Below are positions 21,140 through 33,328 of a DNA stretch of 47,067 bases, piece by piece. The DNA is from Parasitella parasitica (taxonomy: Eukaryota > Mucoromycota > Mucoromycetes > Mucorales > Mucoraceae), in contig MU619287.1 of NCBI GenBank assembly GCA_025201805.1, positions 5,517-52,583 on the forward strand, written 5' to 3'. How positions within the stretch are numbered: the stretch's first letter is position 1; the number at the start of each line of letters is the position of its first letter. Below the pieces are notes generated by a model. That model saw only the letters and a program-made list of their open reading frames with translations. It was not told the DNA's origin and did not search any database. The position numbers and the translations under genes were made by a program.

Positions 21140-23339
21140 ATGTCTTCAGCTGAAAAGTTTGACAGAGCTGCTCTTGAGGTATTCATCATTTCTGATCTAG
21201 TATAAAGTTTTCGCATAGAAAATGAACACTCGCATTAACCACAGCCATGTCAAAATCACTCTAGCAACTTGTTACCCAACGCTTTTTCTACGCGCCTTCT
21301 TTCCAGATTTACGGTGGTAGAGTATACATAAGCTGCGCATTAGATATCTGTTGTCTTAATTGGCATATGTTTAGGCGTCGCCGGTCTTTACGATTTCGGC
21401 CCATCTGGTTGTGCTCTCTTGAACAACATTATTGCTCTCTGGCGTAGCCACTTTGTCTTGGAGGAAGAGATGCTTGAGGTCGACACCACCATCATGACCA
21501 CCTACGACGTCCTCAAAACCTCTGGCCACGTCGACAAATTCTCTGATTTCATGTGCAAAGACTTGAAAAACGGCGAGATTTTCAGAGCTGATCATGTCAT
21601 TGAGGCTGTCCTCGAGGCCCGTCTTCAAGGCGACAAGGAAGCAAAGGCCGCCAAGGCTGGAAAGACTGCCGAGGAAATTGCCGCCCAAGCCGCTGCAGAT
21701 GCAGCAGCTAAAACTGACAAGAAAAAAAAGAAAAAGAAGGGCGTGGTTGTTGCCGTCGAGTTGGCCGACGAGGTGCGTCAATCTTACGAGGAGTGTTTGG
21801 CCCAAATCGACAACTATGGCGGCGAAGAATTAACTGCCATCATGAAGAAGTTTGATATCCGTTCTCCTGAATCTGGCAACGAGCTCTCTGAGCCCAATGC
21901 GTTCAATCTGATGTTTGAGTCTTTGATCGGTCCTACTGGTCAACTGAAGGGGTAAGTGTTTTTTTTTTTCCCTTTTTGACATGTATGTCTGTGTCGAGTG
22001 TATTCATCTTGTGCCACAGTTTTTTGCGTCCTGAAACTGCTCAAGGCCAATTCCTCAACTTTAAAAAGCTCCTCGAATTCAACAACGACAAGATGCCTTT
22101 TGCCTCTGCTCAGGTGGGTCGTTCTTTCCGTAACGAGATCTCCCCTCGCTCTGGTCTTTTGCGTGTCCGGTAAGAAAAAATACACAAAATGCAGCGTAAA
22201 AAAAAAAAAAAAAATAACACCAACGTGTGTTTGTATATAGTGAATTCACCATGGCCGAGATTGAGCATTATGTTGACCCTGAGAACAAGGACCATAGCAA
22301 GTTTGATGACATCAAGGATGTAGAGTTGACCTTATTGCCCAAGGATGTTCAGATGAGCGGCAAGACTGACACTATTCAGATGACTGTGGGAGATGCTGTT
22401 GCAAAGAAGATTATCGATAACCAAACCCTTGGCTACTTCATTGCCCGTATTTACCAATTCTTGGACAAGATTGGTATCAAGAGTGATCGTCTTCGTTTCC
22501 GTCAGCACATGGACAACGAAATGGCTCACTACGCTTGTGATTGTTGGGATGCTGAAATCAAGACCAGTTACGGCTGGATCGAATGTGTTGGCTGTGCGGA
22601 TCGTTCTGCTTACGACTTGACTGTCCATTCAAAGCGAACTGACGAAAAGTTGATTGTACGTGAACAATTGCGTGAACCTCATGTCGTCGAATGCTGGCAG
22701 GTTGAGATCGACAAGAAGACTTTTGGCCCCAAGTTCAAAAAGGAAGCCAAGGCCGTTGAAGAAGCCTTAATGTCCTTGTCTGACGATCAGTATGCTCAGC
22801 TCTCCAAGGACTTGGAGGCTAATGGCACTGGCTCCGTTCAAGTCAATGGGGAAGCTGTTCAGCTCGGTAAGGATATTGTCACTGTCAAACGTGGCACTAT
22901 TACAGAGCATATCCGTGAATACACTCCCAATGTCATTGAGCCTTCGTTTGGTATTGGCCGTATTCTCTACTCTCTTTTAGAGCATAGTTGGTGGGTCCGT
23001 GAAGATGATGAAGCGCGCAACGTCCTCTCTTTCCCGACTGTCGTCGCTCCCTTCAAATGCTGTCTTTTGCCTCTTTCCGGAAACGCTGAATTCGAACCCT
23101 TTGTCCGCAAATACTCTAGTGCGCTTCGTAAAGCCGGCGTTTCCCTTCGTACGGATGACAGCAAGACCTCCATTGGCCGTAGATATGCTCGTAATGACGA
23201 ACTCGGCATTCCTTATGCCATTACCATTGATTTCGATACTGTTAAGGATGGTACTGTCACTCTGCGTGAGCGTGATTCCACCAAGCAGACTCGTGACACA
23301 TTTGAGAACATCTTGCAGACTCTTGTCGATGCCAACTAG
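21140..23339 (+). CDS. GRS1: glycyl-tRNA synthetase (class II)
   Basis: Exons 21140-21178, 21265-21316, 21375-21951, 22020-22169 and 22241-23339 give 638 aa. The protein charges tRNA-Gly with glycine. Family landmarks appear in order: [20 protein letters not shown] near the N-terminus; the eukaryotic insertion with a Lys-rich segment; [14 protein letters not shown]; motif 2 ([20 protein letters not shown] with EHY); [16 protein letters not shown] (motif 3); and the C-terminal anticodon-binding domain starting at about [10 protein letters not shown]. Length fits the fungal enzyme (about 640-690 aa). Codon usage looks biased as in highly expressed genes. Two further ATGs (21071 and 21080) are in frame and uninterrupted, and would add 23 or 20 residues. 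Yeast makes cytosolic and mitochondrial GlyRS from one gene through alternative starts, so these deserve attention. The ATG at 21140 has the better context and position relative to the TATA box. Confidence 0.97.
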
Positions 23340-23609
23340 AAAGATTGTACCAATTTTGGTTTTTTAATGCTCTCAGTCTTTATTATCTTACTTTCACATT
23401 TATAAATTAGTTGTATCAATTAATAAAATTTTTGTCTTTCTTCGTGTATTTGTGTGTGTATGTGTGTGTGTGATGCAAATAGGTTGTAGTTGCTTGATTC
23501 AGGTGTGTTTGCTCGCTGCCGCCCTTGTTTATTTATATCCCGAAATGTGCCGCAGTTTCTTGGTATAAAAGCAGAGAATTTTTGCTTGAGTATTATCATC
23601 CACTTGAAC

Positions 23610-25269
23610 ATGTCTCTTGAAAGCTGGGCTATCGATAAATTAAGCGTTTTTCTGGGCTTTGACCCAGAGACCTTGCAATCTCAAATCTTGCCATATCTGC
23701 TGACGAGCGACTCTCCAGATGCTTTTGCTGAACAGCTTATGGTAACAAAGTAGATACAGAAACGCGCCGCACATGTATTCACGTTTTTTGTATTCAGGAT
23801 ATGGTAGGCACAAGCGACGAAGCATTGTCATTCATTCAAGAATTCACACAACGTCGCTTCGGCCCAAAACAAGCACCCGAGCAAAGCCAAACATATCTCA
23901 AGCCAAAGCCAAAGCCAAAGCCAAAGCCATCGGCTGCTGTTTCTTTAGCAAAAGCAAGCGCTTCATCGTCACCTTTGACCTCGTCTATTCCCGATGCACA
24001 ATTAGAGGGCTCATTCCCATCGTTACCTTCCAATCAGCAACCATATGAAACAGCTTGGCCAGCCAATATTAGTGTGCATCAAAAGAAGGAAGACGAATAC
24101 TTTGCAGGGTAAGGAGCATCGGCTATGTTTTCTTAATGATCTTTTTTATTTTATTTTATTTTATTTATTGATCCATCAACAGATTGCGTAAAAATAAAAG
24201 ATCCAAGAACAAAAACAACGAGCTTCGTGCAGCAGCGTTCCCACCTGAAAGCAAGCCGGCATCTGCTGCGCCCAAGAAGGAGAAGAAGCCTAATAAAAAG
24301 GAAATGACACTGGAGGCAGCCTTAAAAGAGCTCGATATCAAGACGGAAAAACCGGGCAAAAAGCGGAAACCCTGTCAATGCCAAGCGACAAAACACCCAT
24401 TGCTCACAGCAGCGCCCAACTGCTTGAGTTGCGGCAAAATCATCTGCACAGCGGAAGGTGTCGGGCCCTGTTCATTTTGTGGATCACCCGTACTATCCAA
24501 AGACCAGCAAATTGCTCTGATTGCTGAAGCGAAAAAGAAACGGGCAGATCAAAAGCAAACGCAAAACCAACCTTCAAAACGAGCTGCTAGGAGCGATCAA
24601 GCTGGTGTGAAACCGGCCTACGCATCCAGGCTTGGCGACGGTGTCAGCATCGACAGTTTCAATTCGACACCCTATCAAAGCAGCGACGACGATGACAGCA
24701 GATTAAAAGCAGAGCGGCATAAAGAAAAACTGCTGGAATTTCAAAGAACCAGTGCTCAGAGAAGTACTGTTATTGATCAGGCTACTGATTTTGAGTTACC
24801 AACGGATCAAGCCAATCCCTGGCTAACACCACAAGAACGGGCATTGATGATCAAAAGGCAGCAATCCAATTTGAAGCGTATTGAGAAAAAGGGGACAAGT
24901 AATAGACATAAAGTAATGACTATTGATGTTCAAACAAGGCAGGTCAGGGTACAGGACGCCGATTCTTCGTCTTCTTCTTCAGACGATGATGACACCGAGA
25001 AGAAGCCTGTGACAAAGATGGACTTGTCGAAAAAAGAAACTGCTGCCGACGATGGTTCTGTAGGCACCTATGCCTATAATCCCTTGCTGAAAGGTATCGA
25101 AGCGCCAAAATTCGTCGGCAAGTCGACAAAAAAGACCAGAGGTCAGTTGAGAAGAAAAGAACGAGTGCAATATGATGTAGATGATATTATGAATGACTAT
25201 GTGTTGGCATCAAGTGTGAATTACGATGACGCTATTGATCCTGTCAATGAGCCTATTACTTGCGGTTGA
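23610..25269 (+). CDS. RQT4: Rqt4/TRIP4-like C2HC5 zinc-finger protein
   Basis: Exons 23610-23741, 23798-24108 and 24183-25269 give 509 aa. The N-terminal segment (SLESWAIDKLSVFLGF, then LPYLLTSDSPDAF) resembles the helical start of TRIP4/ASC-1. A KPKPKPKPK stretch and Lys-rich linker follow. The zinc finger lies at about residues 208-246: CQCQATKHPLL, APNCLSCGKIIC, GPCSFCG. The C-terminal half contains conserved-looking NPWLTPQERALMIKRQQSNL and DDIMNDYV, plus two Asp/Ser acidic patches. I see no C-terminal ASCH domain, which fits fungal Rqt4 rather than animal TRIP4. Rqt4 works with the helicase Slh1/Rqt2 and Rqt3 to split collided ribosomes during ribosome quality control. The assignment rests on the zinc finger and overall layout. 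Confidence 0.87.
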
Positions 25270-27830
25270 CACATAATAAAGGATTACTGCTGTGATTCCC
25301 CATTCATAGCAGCCTTTTCAGTCTGAAGTTTGCATGTTGGATGACAATAAAACGATTGAAAAAAGCCATGTCGTGGAATTGTTGGCATGTTGATCAAACA
25401 ACTCGCACAAACTGCTGCTAGTAAACTTGGCCACCTCGGCATTTCTGTTTTGACAGCATAAAATGGGTTGTCATGCATAAATCAACCAAAAGATATATAA
25501 AAAGCGGGCTTATTTCTATTTTGTATCCAGATGGGCTATTTTTAATCGAAACTGATATTCTTTCAAGAATTTGAGAGATGTGTTGTTATTTAGCCTATAG
25601 AGAAAAAGTTTGAGCATGTGTAAATTGTCTGCTCTATTTATTAATGTAATTTGAAAAAGTCATAAAGTCTTGAAATGCAATTATTTATTTAAAAAACTCA
25701 ATCTAATCAATTTATACAATTCAATACAAGGTTGTATTTGCGATGAAAAATAAAAATAAAAATAAAAATAAAAAAAACAATATTCTTTGGTATTATATTG
25801 GGCCTACGAGGGATTTAAGACCGAAAGACGAGTACTTTTTTTATTAGAAATGGATCAAATGTATCAAGTAATGGACGAATGTATGTGGACCAAACGTCTT
25901 GCCATATAAAAACTTTTGAATAAATTACAAGTATTTGGGCTTGAGGTCAGACAATACTCTCGTCCGTTCAATGCTAATTTTGGCGGTAAATGATGAAATC
26001 GCCAGATCATGCGAATAAAAGCGGCGAACAGATCATTTGACTTCCCAAGCTTTAAAGAAATATTTATTAAGGTTCATGTAAGCAATGCATCGATACATTT
26101 GGTACGGATCGGTGCTATAGGATAACTCTCAAGAACAATTTGAAAACTTTGCTCCATACATTAAATTTTATTTTTGTGGGCAGTCGACTACCAGAACATC
26201 ACATTTGTCATCTTCTACTTTCAATTTGCCTACTAAAGTGAGCAGATCAGTTGAAGCATTGTTTGTGTATCATACGATGTCATACAATTCTCGCCGAGTA
26301 ATGCATGAACATCTCATAAATACTCTAATTTGGAGACATTGTATGCTTGAATAAAGTCCTTTGATTTTGTGATACAGATCCACACTAATTAAACAGAACG
26401 AAATGTGTGTGGAGTTGAATGATTTGGACATCTCTAAAAAAAAAAAAAAAAAAAAGTGCAAGGTCATATTAGTCATTGTTGGTGCAAATATCAAATACAT
26501 GTGCTCATAAATAAAATTGGAGCGATGCATTACAATCAACCAAAAGGTCTATCTTTATACGTGCTTGTGTATAAAGAAGTGATAGGCGGTCAAATAATGC
26601 TCACACATAGGTGTATATACTACATCGATTAAATGGCATGTAGTACTTTCATTCATGCACGCAAGTGTCATATAAAACCATACCACCTAAAAACTTGAAT
26701 TTAACAATATTTGCGAAACAACTCCTTAAAAAAGTTTTGTTTATCTTACGGAATTCTGATCTTGTTTATATGAATGTATGGCATGGAAGAACAATACATG
26801 ATGGGCTTGTGCGTGCATAAAGTGTTATTTGTTGATGTAAAGTAGTTTGCTTCAGGGGGGGGGGGAGCAAACGAAAGGTTATTTTTATAAGCGTTCTCGA
26901 TAGTCTCACAAGAGAGCATCTAGATGTTCTCTGTTGTTCTGTAGTAAACTTGCTGCTGTATTTTGGAACACTTGAACATTTTGCTTTAACGCCCAAAAAT
27001 CGACAGCACACAAGATTATCCAAAAATCATGATGCGGTGGTTTCCAACTTGAATAACACAGATGCTGCTTATGCTTCAAGTTTTTTTTTTGTTTAGAGTG
27101 TGTGTTGTATATGATTCTGTTTATATAGAAAGAATTATAGTCAAATGTAACATGATTTCTTGTACGACCTATTTGGAGGATATATTGCTTTTTTAGTACT
27201 TTTTGATGTTGTGGAATTGCAGGTTGCACAAGAAATTAAATGAAAAATGGAAATAGTTTATGATTTAATGTTTCTTTTGCAAATACGTACAGGCACACAT
27301 GATTGTGAGAACTTTGCCAAAAAAAAACATGTAAATCGTGAGCAAGGTTTCTGTATTTAAGCATCATGCAAGGGGGGGGGGGGAAAGAGACTTCAAGGAG
27401 CTTATCATCATCATATTATAGTTTATAAATATGTACAACCCAATTTTTTTTTTTTTTTTGACTTGTGGCCTTTCAAGACTAAAAGATGTTACACATTGAA
27501 GGTGGTGTGATTTTTAATGAATCATTTTGCCAAAACGTAATAACCGAGAAAAATCACATTTATATTTATATTATTTATTAAATGCTATCAAATGTAATGT
27601 GTATTCAAGCGTGCAAGTGTGCGTGTGAGGGAGGTGCTTTGGAGAAATGTTTAAATATATGTATAATAATAAAAATAGTAAGTAATAGTAAGTAAATTAT
27701 GATAACATGTAAGAAAATGATAGCTGATGTAATAAGCATTAATAAAGATGGGGATGCTACTAATTAACATCTTCATCACACACACAAAAAGCTAAGCTAT
27801 TTCATTGGTTTTACCGAGATTTCATTCTTT
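25270..27830. other. gene-free region
   Basis: About 2.5 kb without a supportable gene. It contains an (AAAAT)n simple repeat at 25746-25775, A-runs, and G-runs of 11 and 12 at about 26857-26867 and 27372-27383. The minus-strand open frames at 25284-25478, 26270-26539 and 26906-27229 show no domain or consistent splicing. The right end is the 3' UTR of the Ala-rich gene. Confidence 0.5.
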
Positions 27831-29581
27831 TTAAGCAGTTGCTTGAACAGCAGGTGCAGTAGTGGCAGCAGGTGCAGCAACGGCTTCCTCTTCTTGGCTC
27901 TTGGCAGCAGTAGGTTCCTCTTGTTCTTTGGCAGCTTCAACAGCATCTTCTACAGCAGGAGCTGCAGGTTCTTCGGCTGTTTCTGTAGCAGTAGTGGGCT
28001 CTTCCTTCTTCTCGGCAGGCTTCTTCTTGTTAGAGAATCCGCGGATCATTTGAGTAAGACGACGACCCAAAGGAGATCCAGAACGTTTGACCTCAGGAGA
28101 CTTGGGGGCAGCAGCAGTCGATTCAGCAGCGGCTACAAAAACAAATTTAGTGGTTAAATGATGAAATGACCATGTTGTACATGCATGTAAAAGAAAGCAG
28201 AACAACAAACATATGTTCTGTAGTATGCAAAGTTACACATATTCACATGTGCTTCCATTCATAGTTTCAAAAGCAAATAGATGGGTTGATGGATTGTTAA
28301 ACTTACCAGCAGATTCTGCTGCAGCAGGCTCATCGGCAGTGGCAGTGGCTTCAGCTGCTGGTTCAGTTGCAGCAACTTCAGCAGTGTCAGCAGCCTCAGT
28401 AGCAGCAGGCTGGTCTTCCTTCTTGTCTTTCTTGAATAATTTACCGAGGGGGCCCTTCTTGATGGTGTCAATTACATTGTCCTTGTGTTCCTTGGTAGTG
28501 GTAGTAGCAGGAGCAGCGACGGCTTCTTCTTCAACGACAGCACCCGATGTGGCAGTAGCAGCAGCATCGGCGGCGACGGCAGGAGCCTCCTGATTTTCCT
28601 TTTCAACGACTGTTTCAACTTGATTAGCGACTAGAGAAACAAAAATGAACCAGAATGAATACGCCATCAGTGTGCGATGCATTCAGAAATTTACCTTGAG
28701 GAGCTGGTTCTTCAATCTTTTCGGCTTCTTTAGCTTGGGCTGGAGTCTAGGAAGATATAAAAAAAAAAAAAAACAGCTTTAGTAATGGTTGTAACACAAC
28801 GAAAGCATTTTTGAAAGGTAGATCACAAAATTATGATGTACAGTTTTAAAATAGACCATCATCGTAACAACATAGGAACCCAAAGGGTCACACCAGCCTT
28901 GCTGATGTTGAACCTTCTTTGGGAAAAGCCCATGGAGCAACTACATGGATTCAACTCTCCGCCCCTTTTTGTGGACAAGAGAATCTGATCCGACAAGATA
29001 TCGTAATATATTACCTTGCTGCGGAAGATGTTACCCAAGATAGATTTGCGCTTCTCGTGCTTGGGCTTTTCGACATGAGTTTCTTCAGTAGCTGGTGCAG
29101 GTGCAGCAGCAGCAGCAGCAGCAGCAGCCTCTGTCGATTCAGCGTCATTTGCAGGAGCTTCAGTTTCTGTAGCAGTAGTAGCAGGAACAGCAGGCTCCTC
29201 TACAGTAACAGCAGCAGCAACAGGAGGCTCTTCTTCAGTCTCGGTTGTTTCAGGAGTCTCCTTTTTGGCCGGCTTCTTATCAGAGACCTTCTTATCAACA
29301 AAGGTCTTTGCTTTACCCAACAAGAGCGAGAGACGCTTGGATGTTGTGTTGGATTTGCTAGTAGCAGGTGTAGGAGCTGCAGCGGCAGGTTCCTCGGAGG
29401 TAGCAGCTACAGGAGTCTCATTGGCAACAGGTTCTTCAACAAGGGGAGAAGCGGCAGCAGCCTCAGTGGGAGCAGTGATAGCAGCGTCAGTGGCAGTTGC
29501 GGTGGTTGTGGCTTCAGCAGTGACAGGTGTGTCGACAACGGCAGCTGTGGTAGCAGTAGGTTCAGTAGGTTCAGTAGACAT
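27831..29581 (-). CDS. Ala/Glu/Thr-rich disordered protein with four basic modules
   Basis: Minus exons 29581-29015, 28746-28695, 28630-28307 and 28132-27831 give 414 aa. The protein is almost entirely Ala, Glu, Thr, Pro and Val, so mostly disordered. Four short basic, hydrophobic modules recur: residues 81-107 (SKRLSLLLGKAKTFVDKK...), 174-189 (KHEKRKSILGNIFRSK), 253-277 (DTIKKGPLGKLFKKDKK) and 330-352 (PLGRRLTQMIRGFSNKKK). Each puts Leu/Ile/Phe among Lys/Arg and could form an amphipathic membrane-binding or partner-binding helix. Several have a Ser in a basophilic-kinase-like context (KRLS, KRKS). No signal peptide or TM segment is seen. I do not recognise a named family. A 57-nt T run lies 72 bp upstream of the start. 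Strong GCA/GCT codon repetition makes the antisense strand open too, but only this strand has consistent splicing. Confidence 0.8.
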
Positions 29582-29649
29582 TTTTATTTTAAATTGAAGA
29601 AAAAGAGAGAAAGAAGAAGAATAAGAGAATTAACTTGCAATGTCAATTT

Positions 29650-29653
<4 letters not shown>

Positions 29654-29710
<57 letters not shown>
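29654..29710. repeat. 57-nt uninterrupted T tract (A tract on the coding strand of the next gene)
   Basis: Fifty-seven consecutive T on the + strand lie 72 bp upstream of the Ala-rich gene's ATG. On the minus strand this is a poly-dA tract, a typical nucleosome-excluding promoter element in fungi. The exact length is prone to sequencing error. Confidence 0.75.
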
Positions 29711-30046
29711 CTAATGGCACTAAATCAGACCTTTCACAACATAAGGTTACATTGATGCTAATAGCGGGGCATTTGTAAGGTTGCTGATAGGGCGATCGAC
29801 CTCTCCTCGTTCTTGTTGAATCGGCTCAAGTGACATGATGCAACAGGCGCGAACAGATCAGCAGAGTAGATGACATATATCCTGTTTCTCCCTCAATTCA
29901 ACTATTCAACAACTCTCTCTCACACACACGCACGCACACGCACACACAAACACATGCACGCATAATAAACTGAATGCACGTGATACGCAAATGCACAACA
30001 TGTAGTTTCTTAATTCTTTATTGAAGAAAAAAATCAAGGGCAATAT

Positions 30047-30792
30047 TTAGGCACGAGCAAGACGAGCATTGCGGGCCAATTGACGAGCATTGAGCTTGAC
30101 AACCTTCTTGTCATCAGCACGGGGAACAACCTCATCCTTTTCAGTAAGAACGACCTCAATGTGAGAGGGAGAAGACATGAAGGGATTGATTCTACCGTGA
30201 GCACGATAAGTACGACGACGATGCTTGGGAGCTTGGTTAACAACGATGCTGGAGATATAAAGTTCCTCAACATTCAAACCCTTGGCCTATTACACACAAC
30301 AAGAGTAAGTAACCTCTTTTTCTCTCTCTCTCTCTCTCTCTTTACACATCTTTGATATACATACCTCAGCATTGCTTTCAGCGTTCTTCAACAAGTCAGT
30401 AACAAACTTGACAGACTTGACGGGCCAGCGACCTTGAGTGGTGCCGAATTCCTTGGCTTGAGAAGCACGACCAACACCACCGTTGAATTTGCGGAAAGGA
30501 ATAACTTGCTTGTGTTCGGTAACGTTGTTGAGGTAAGCATAGGCCTTACTCAACTTCAATCCCTTGACAGCAACAGCGACTTCGTGGGTGTTTTTGAACT
30601 ATAAAGAATAATCAGTACGCAAATCTCTTTGACTCAAAACAACATACGTGAACACGAAGGTAGGAACCTCTGGACTTGGCAGCTGTATAAAAAAAAAAAA
30701 AAAAAAGGTGGATTTAGTGTCTTGTGCAGACGTATTCAACGATAAAACTTACCCTTAGCAGGGTTGGCTGGGGTAGCAGCGTATCTGACCAT
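30047..30792 (-). CDS. RPL17: 60S ribosomal protein uL22 (Rpl17)
   Basis: Minus exons 30792-30753, 30682-30648, 30598-30365 and 30286-30047 give 182 aa, as usual for eukaryotic uL22. The start [13 protein letters not shown] and the segments [54 protein letters not shown] and [20 protein letters not shown] are hallmarks of Rpl17. The protein lines the polypeptide exit tunnel and exit port. The basic C-terminal tail ends [14 protein letters not shown]. The gene has three short introns, two of them near the 5' end, as is common in fungal ribosomal protein genes. The last intron holds a CT dinucleotide run (about 30320-30340). Confidence 0.97.
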
Positions 30793-32786
30793 ATTTATTT
30801 AAGAATAAACTCTACAGGAATCGAAGATCGTGTTAGAATATTGGTTCCAGGTCTTTTGTAGTCCTCATAATGCTCTTTTCCTTTGTATGGTGCAGTGTAT
30901 ATATTTCACACACAAAAAAAAAAAAAAATTGAATCCAAATGTGCAATATTGCCCATCCATCTTCTCCATATGTACATTCACAAAGAAAAAGAGCATTATC
31001 TTGCTTCAGCCATCTCCCTTTCCGTTTTATCTGTCATGTCAATGGATGCTTTATATCTTACATTTTAATACGCACAGCAAAGAGAGAGATCCATCCATTT
31101 GCACACTTTTCCTACAGTACTTACTCAATTTGCTGCCCCGTCCTTCAAGTGAGGGTGTTGATTATTTTTCGAGAGGAGACTTCCCTCGGTCCAAATCAAT
31201 CAGCATGTAGCAGTGCGTGCCGGACAAAACTGCCTATGCCGAAACAATCATTAATCAAATGCAGCATGTTGCTTTCTATGCATTGAAGTTCAACTGATAT
31301 CGTTATTTTTGAACTATATCAGTTGATCCCTTCCCAAGTTATTCTTTTCTTTCAATAATTAATTCACACGTAACAACAAACTTACAGCGTGCTTATATTT
31401 GCTAAATTTAGTTGTATTTTTGAAGCCTGCATCGACAAATAAACAGAACTGGCAAGATTTTTTTTTTTCCTGTGAGCAAGCAATTTAATACAAAAATATT
31501 CATCAGAACATAATTGACAATACATGAGCTTGTGTTCATATGTTTTGAAATTGATAAAAAAAAACCCCCTTTAACATCTGATTATGGCCCTAAAGACCTC
31601 TAAATTGAGGTTTACACTTCATTATATCCAGATGAAAGGCATTAACATTAAGCTAACTGCAAAAACTGTAAATGAGGCCAGTAGGTTCAATTTGTCTTCG
31701 CTTAATATACACACATAGTAATTAGCCAAAATGTTGAGTACTCCATGTCTGAAGAGAAATAATCGCCTAAAACTTAAAAGTTTTGCATAAATTAGTGCCT
31801 GAAATGGCAATACTACATCATTTTCTTTTAGATATTGTTTACGATGCAGTGATGCATCAATTTCCCAACCGGAAGCCAAACTCAAGTAAACTCAATCCCG
31901 AACACACAATCCAGGAACATATCCCAATGGATCATATTCCCTATTTACAACTCAACATGACATGTTCATGGACAAAAGATACAATCTATCGTCCCATTTT
32001 CTAAATCGTACCATGCCTCACATACCTTATCCTCCTGTCAGTCCACTTGAACTTACTTGTATATAAACCATAATTTTTTCCATGTATTAAACGAGATCTT
32101 TACCTGACTAAAAAATGAAAAATTTCACATTCTGATAAATCATACAGTTTCACAATGACATATTTAATGTGGATCTGCTTGGCCTGGGTATGCCAGGTCC
32201 CTTTTATAACAAGTTATTCCATTCTTTTCATTAGTGTACACGGTTGATCAGAAGGTGCTCTCCATCTTCAGGCTCGTTCCATATTTTGTATTGATCGTTT
32301 TCAGCATACCCAGTCCCTCTTGCAAAGAGCTGTTATGTTGGAGCTATCCTCGCACAAGACAGTAACGTATGAGCTCTGGGAGGTTGTTGATGCGGTTTTA
32401 AGCGTTTGAAATCGGTCAAAAAGGGTAGCCTTGTGAAGTCTTGATCGAAAATATCACAAGTAAGGGTATTTCCACCATTTAAAAAAACAGGTCAAGTTGA
32501 AACAGTATAGTCGTATCCGGGCAGATGCGCTCTTGTAAAAGTGTGTGGAAAAGATTATCTTTGTACTTGCATAAAGTAAGGTATTCATTCATCAACCAGC
32601 CAGTAACCACAATTATAAACTGTTTGTTTCTAGAATTAGCAACAAACAGACGAATCAGCCAAATCTATTATAGCTGTTACCAACAGTGGCAAACAGAGAT
32701 ACTCTCAGCCTACACTCTATATCTTTTGTTGACAAGAAATAATAGAACGACGTGGGAGATGCTTCCAGTAACAGTAAATAAACGCC

Positions 32787-32888
32787 GTTGTCGACAACAA
32801 GTAGAGTGTATTTCGCTTCTTGGCCAAAAGGATTTCAGTAAGGGATTATTATCGGTAACAAGAAAAAAACATCGCTATCGATAACAAG
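32787..32888 (+). repeat. cluster of three palindrome-like motifs (YTRTCGRYAACAAG)
   Basis: Three related sites share a TCGR core followed by AACAAG: 32787-32798 contains the perfect 12 bp palindrome GTTGTCGACAAC (then AAG), 32849-32862 reads TTATCGGTAACAAG, and 32875-32888 reads CTATCGATAACAAG. A fourth related site, TTGTCGGTTACAAG, lies at 46893-46906, and the same palindrome is the centre of dispersed-repeat copy A at 11468-11479. Confidence 0.55.
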
Positions 32889-33320
32889 TACATAGAATCA
32901 CGGATATAATGGCTGGTGGTTTGCTCATCTCTAATGCAAAACTCCCTCTACCGCGATCAGCAATTTTGAAGGGTGATGTTAATAATAGAAGTCAAAATTT
33001 CATGCATGATGCCTATTAACCTATAATGCGCAATTCATATGCCCTTGCCACTTTATTACACAAAAACAGGATAAACAAGCATATTGAAACAAATCGCATT
33101 AAAAGGGTATGGTGATATAATCAGGTGTTTCTTCATTCGCAATTCTATATATATGATACAGCAGTTTCTGCTATTTATATCCCATCTTCACATCGTTCAA
33201 GTAAAAACAATATATCGTTTATCAGAGCTATTACACGCCCCAGCCTTAGCATTGGATTATTTGGCATTTGCTGAGGCTTATCGTTGGTCAATGAGCCTAA
33301 ATGCATTGATGCGACATCCA

Positions 33321-33328
33321 TATATAAA
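33321..33328 (+). promoter_or_regulatory. TATA box of first secreted-protein gene
   Basis: TATATAAA lies 72 bp upstream of the ATG at 33393, followed by an AC-rich leader typical of strongly expressed fungal genes. Confidence 0.6.

Noticed and set aside
21371-21805. Minus-strand frame of 144 codons
   Set aside because: Antisense to the glycyl-tRNA synthetase exon, which has unmistakable family motifs.
25284-25478. Minus-strand 64-codon frame after the RQT4 gene
   Set aside because: No domain, no splice-compatible extension; probably 3' flank of RQT4.
28919-29755. Plus-strand open frame of 278 codons rich in Ser/Cys/Arg
   Set aside because: It is antisense to the Ala-rich gene; GCA/GCT-type codon repetition keeps the opposite strand open. 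Its end is translated poly-T (Phe run).
30830-31286. Overlapping plus-strand frames of 115-126 codons
   Set aside because: Lys/Phe runs from A/T homopolymers, no domain similarity and no consistent splicing; probably promoter DNA of the uL22 gene.
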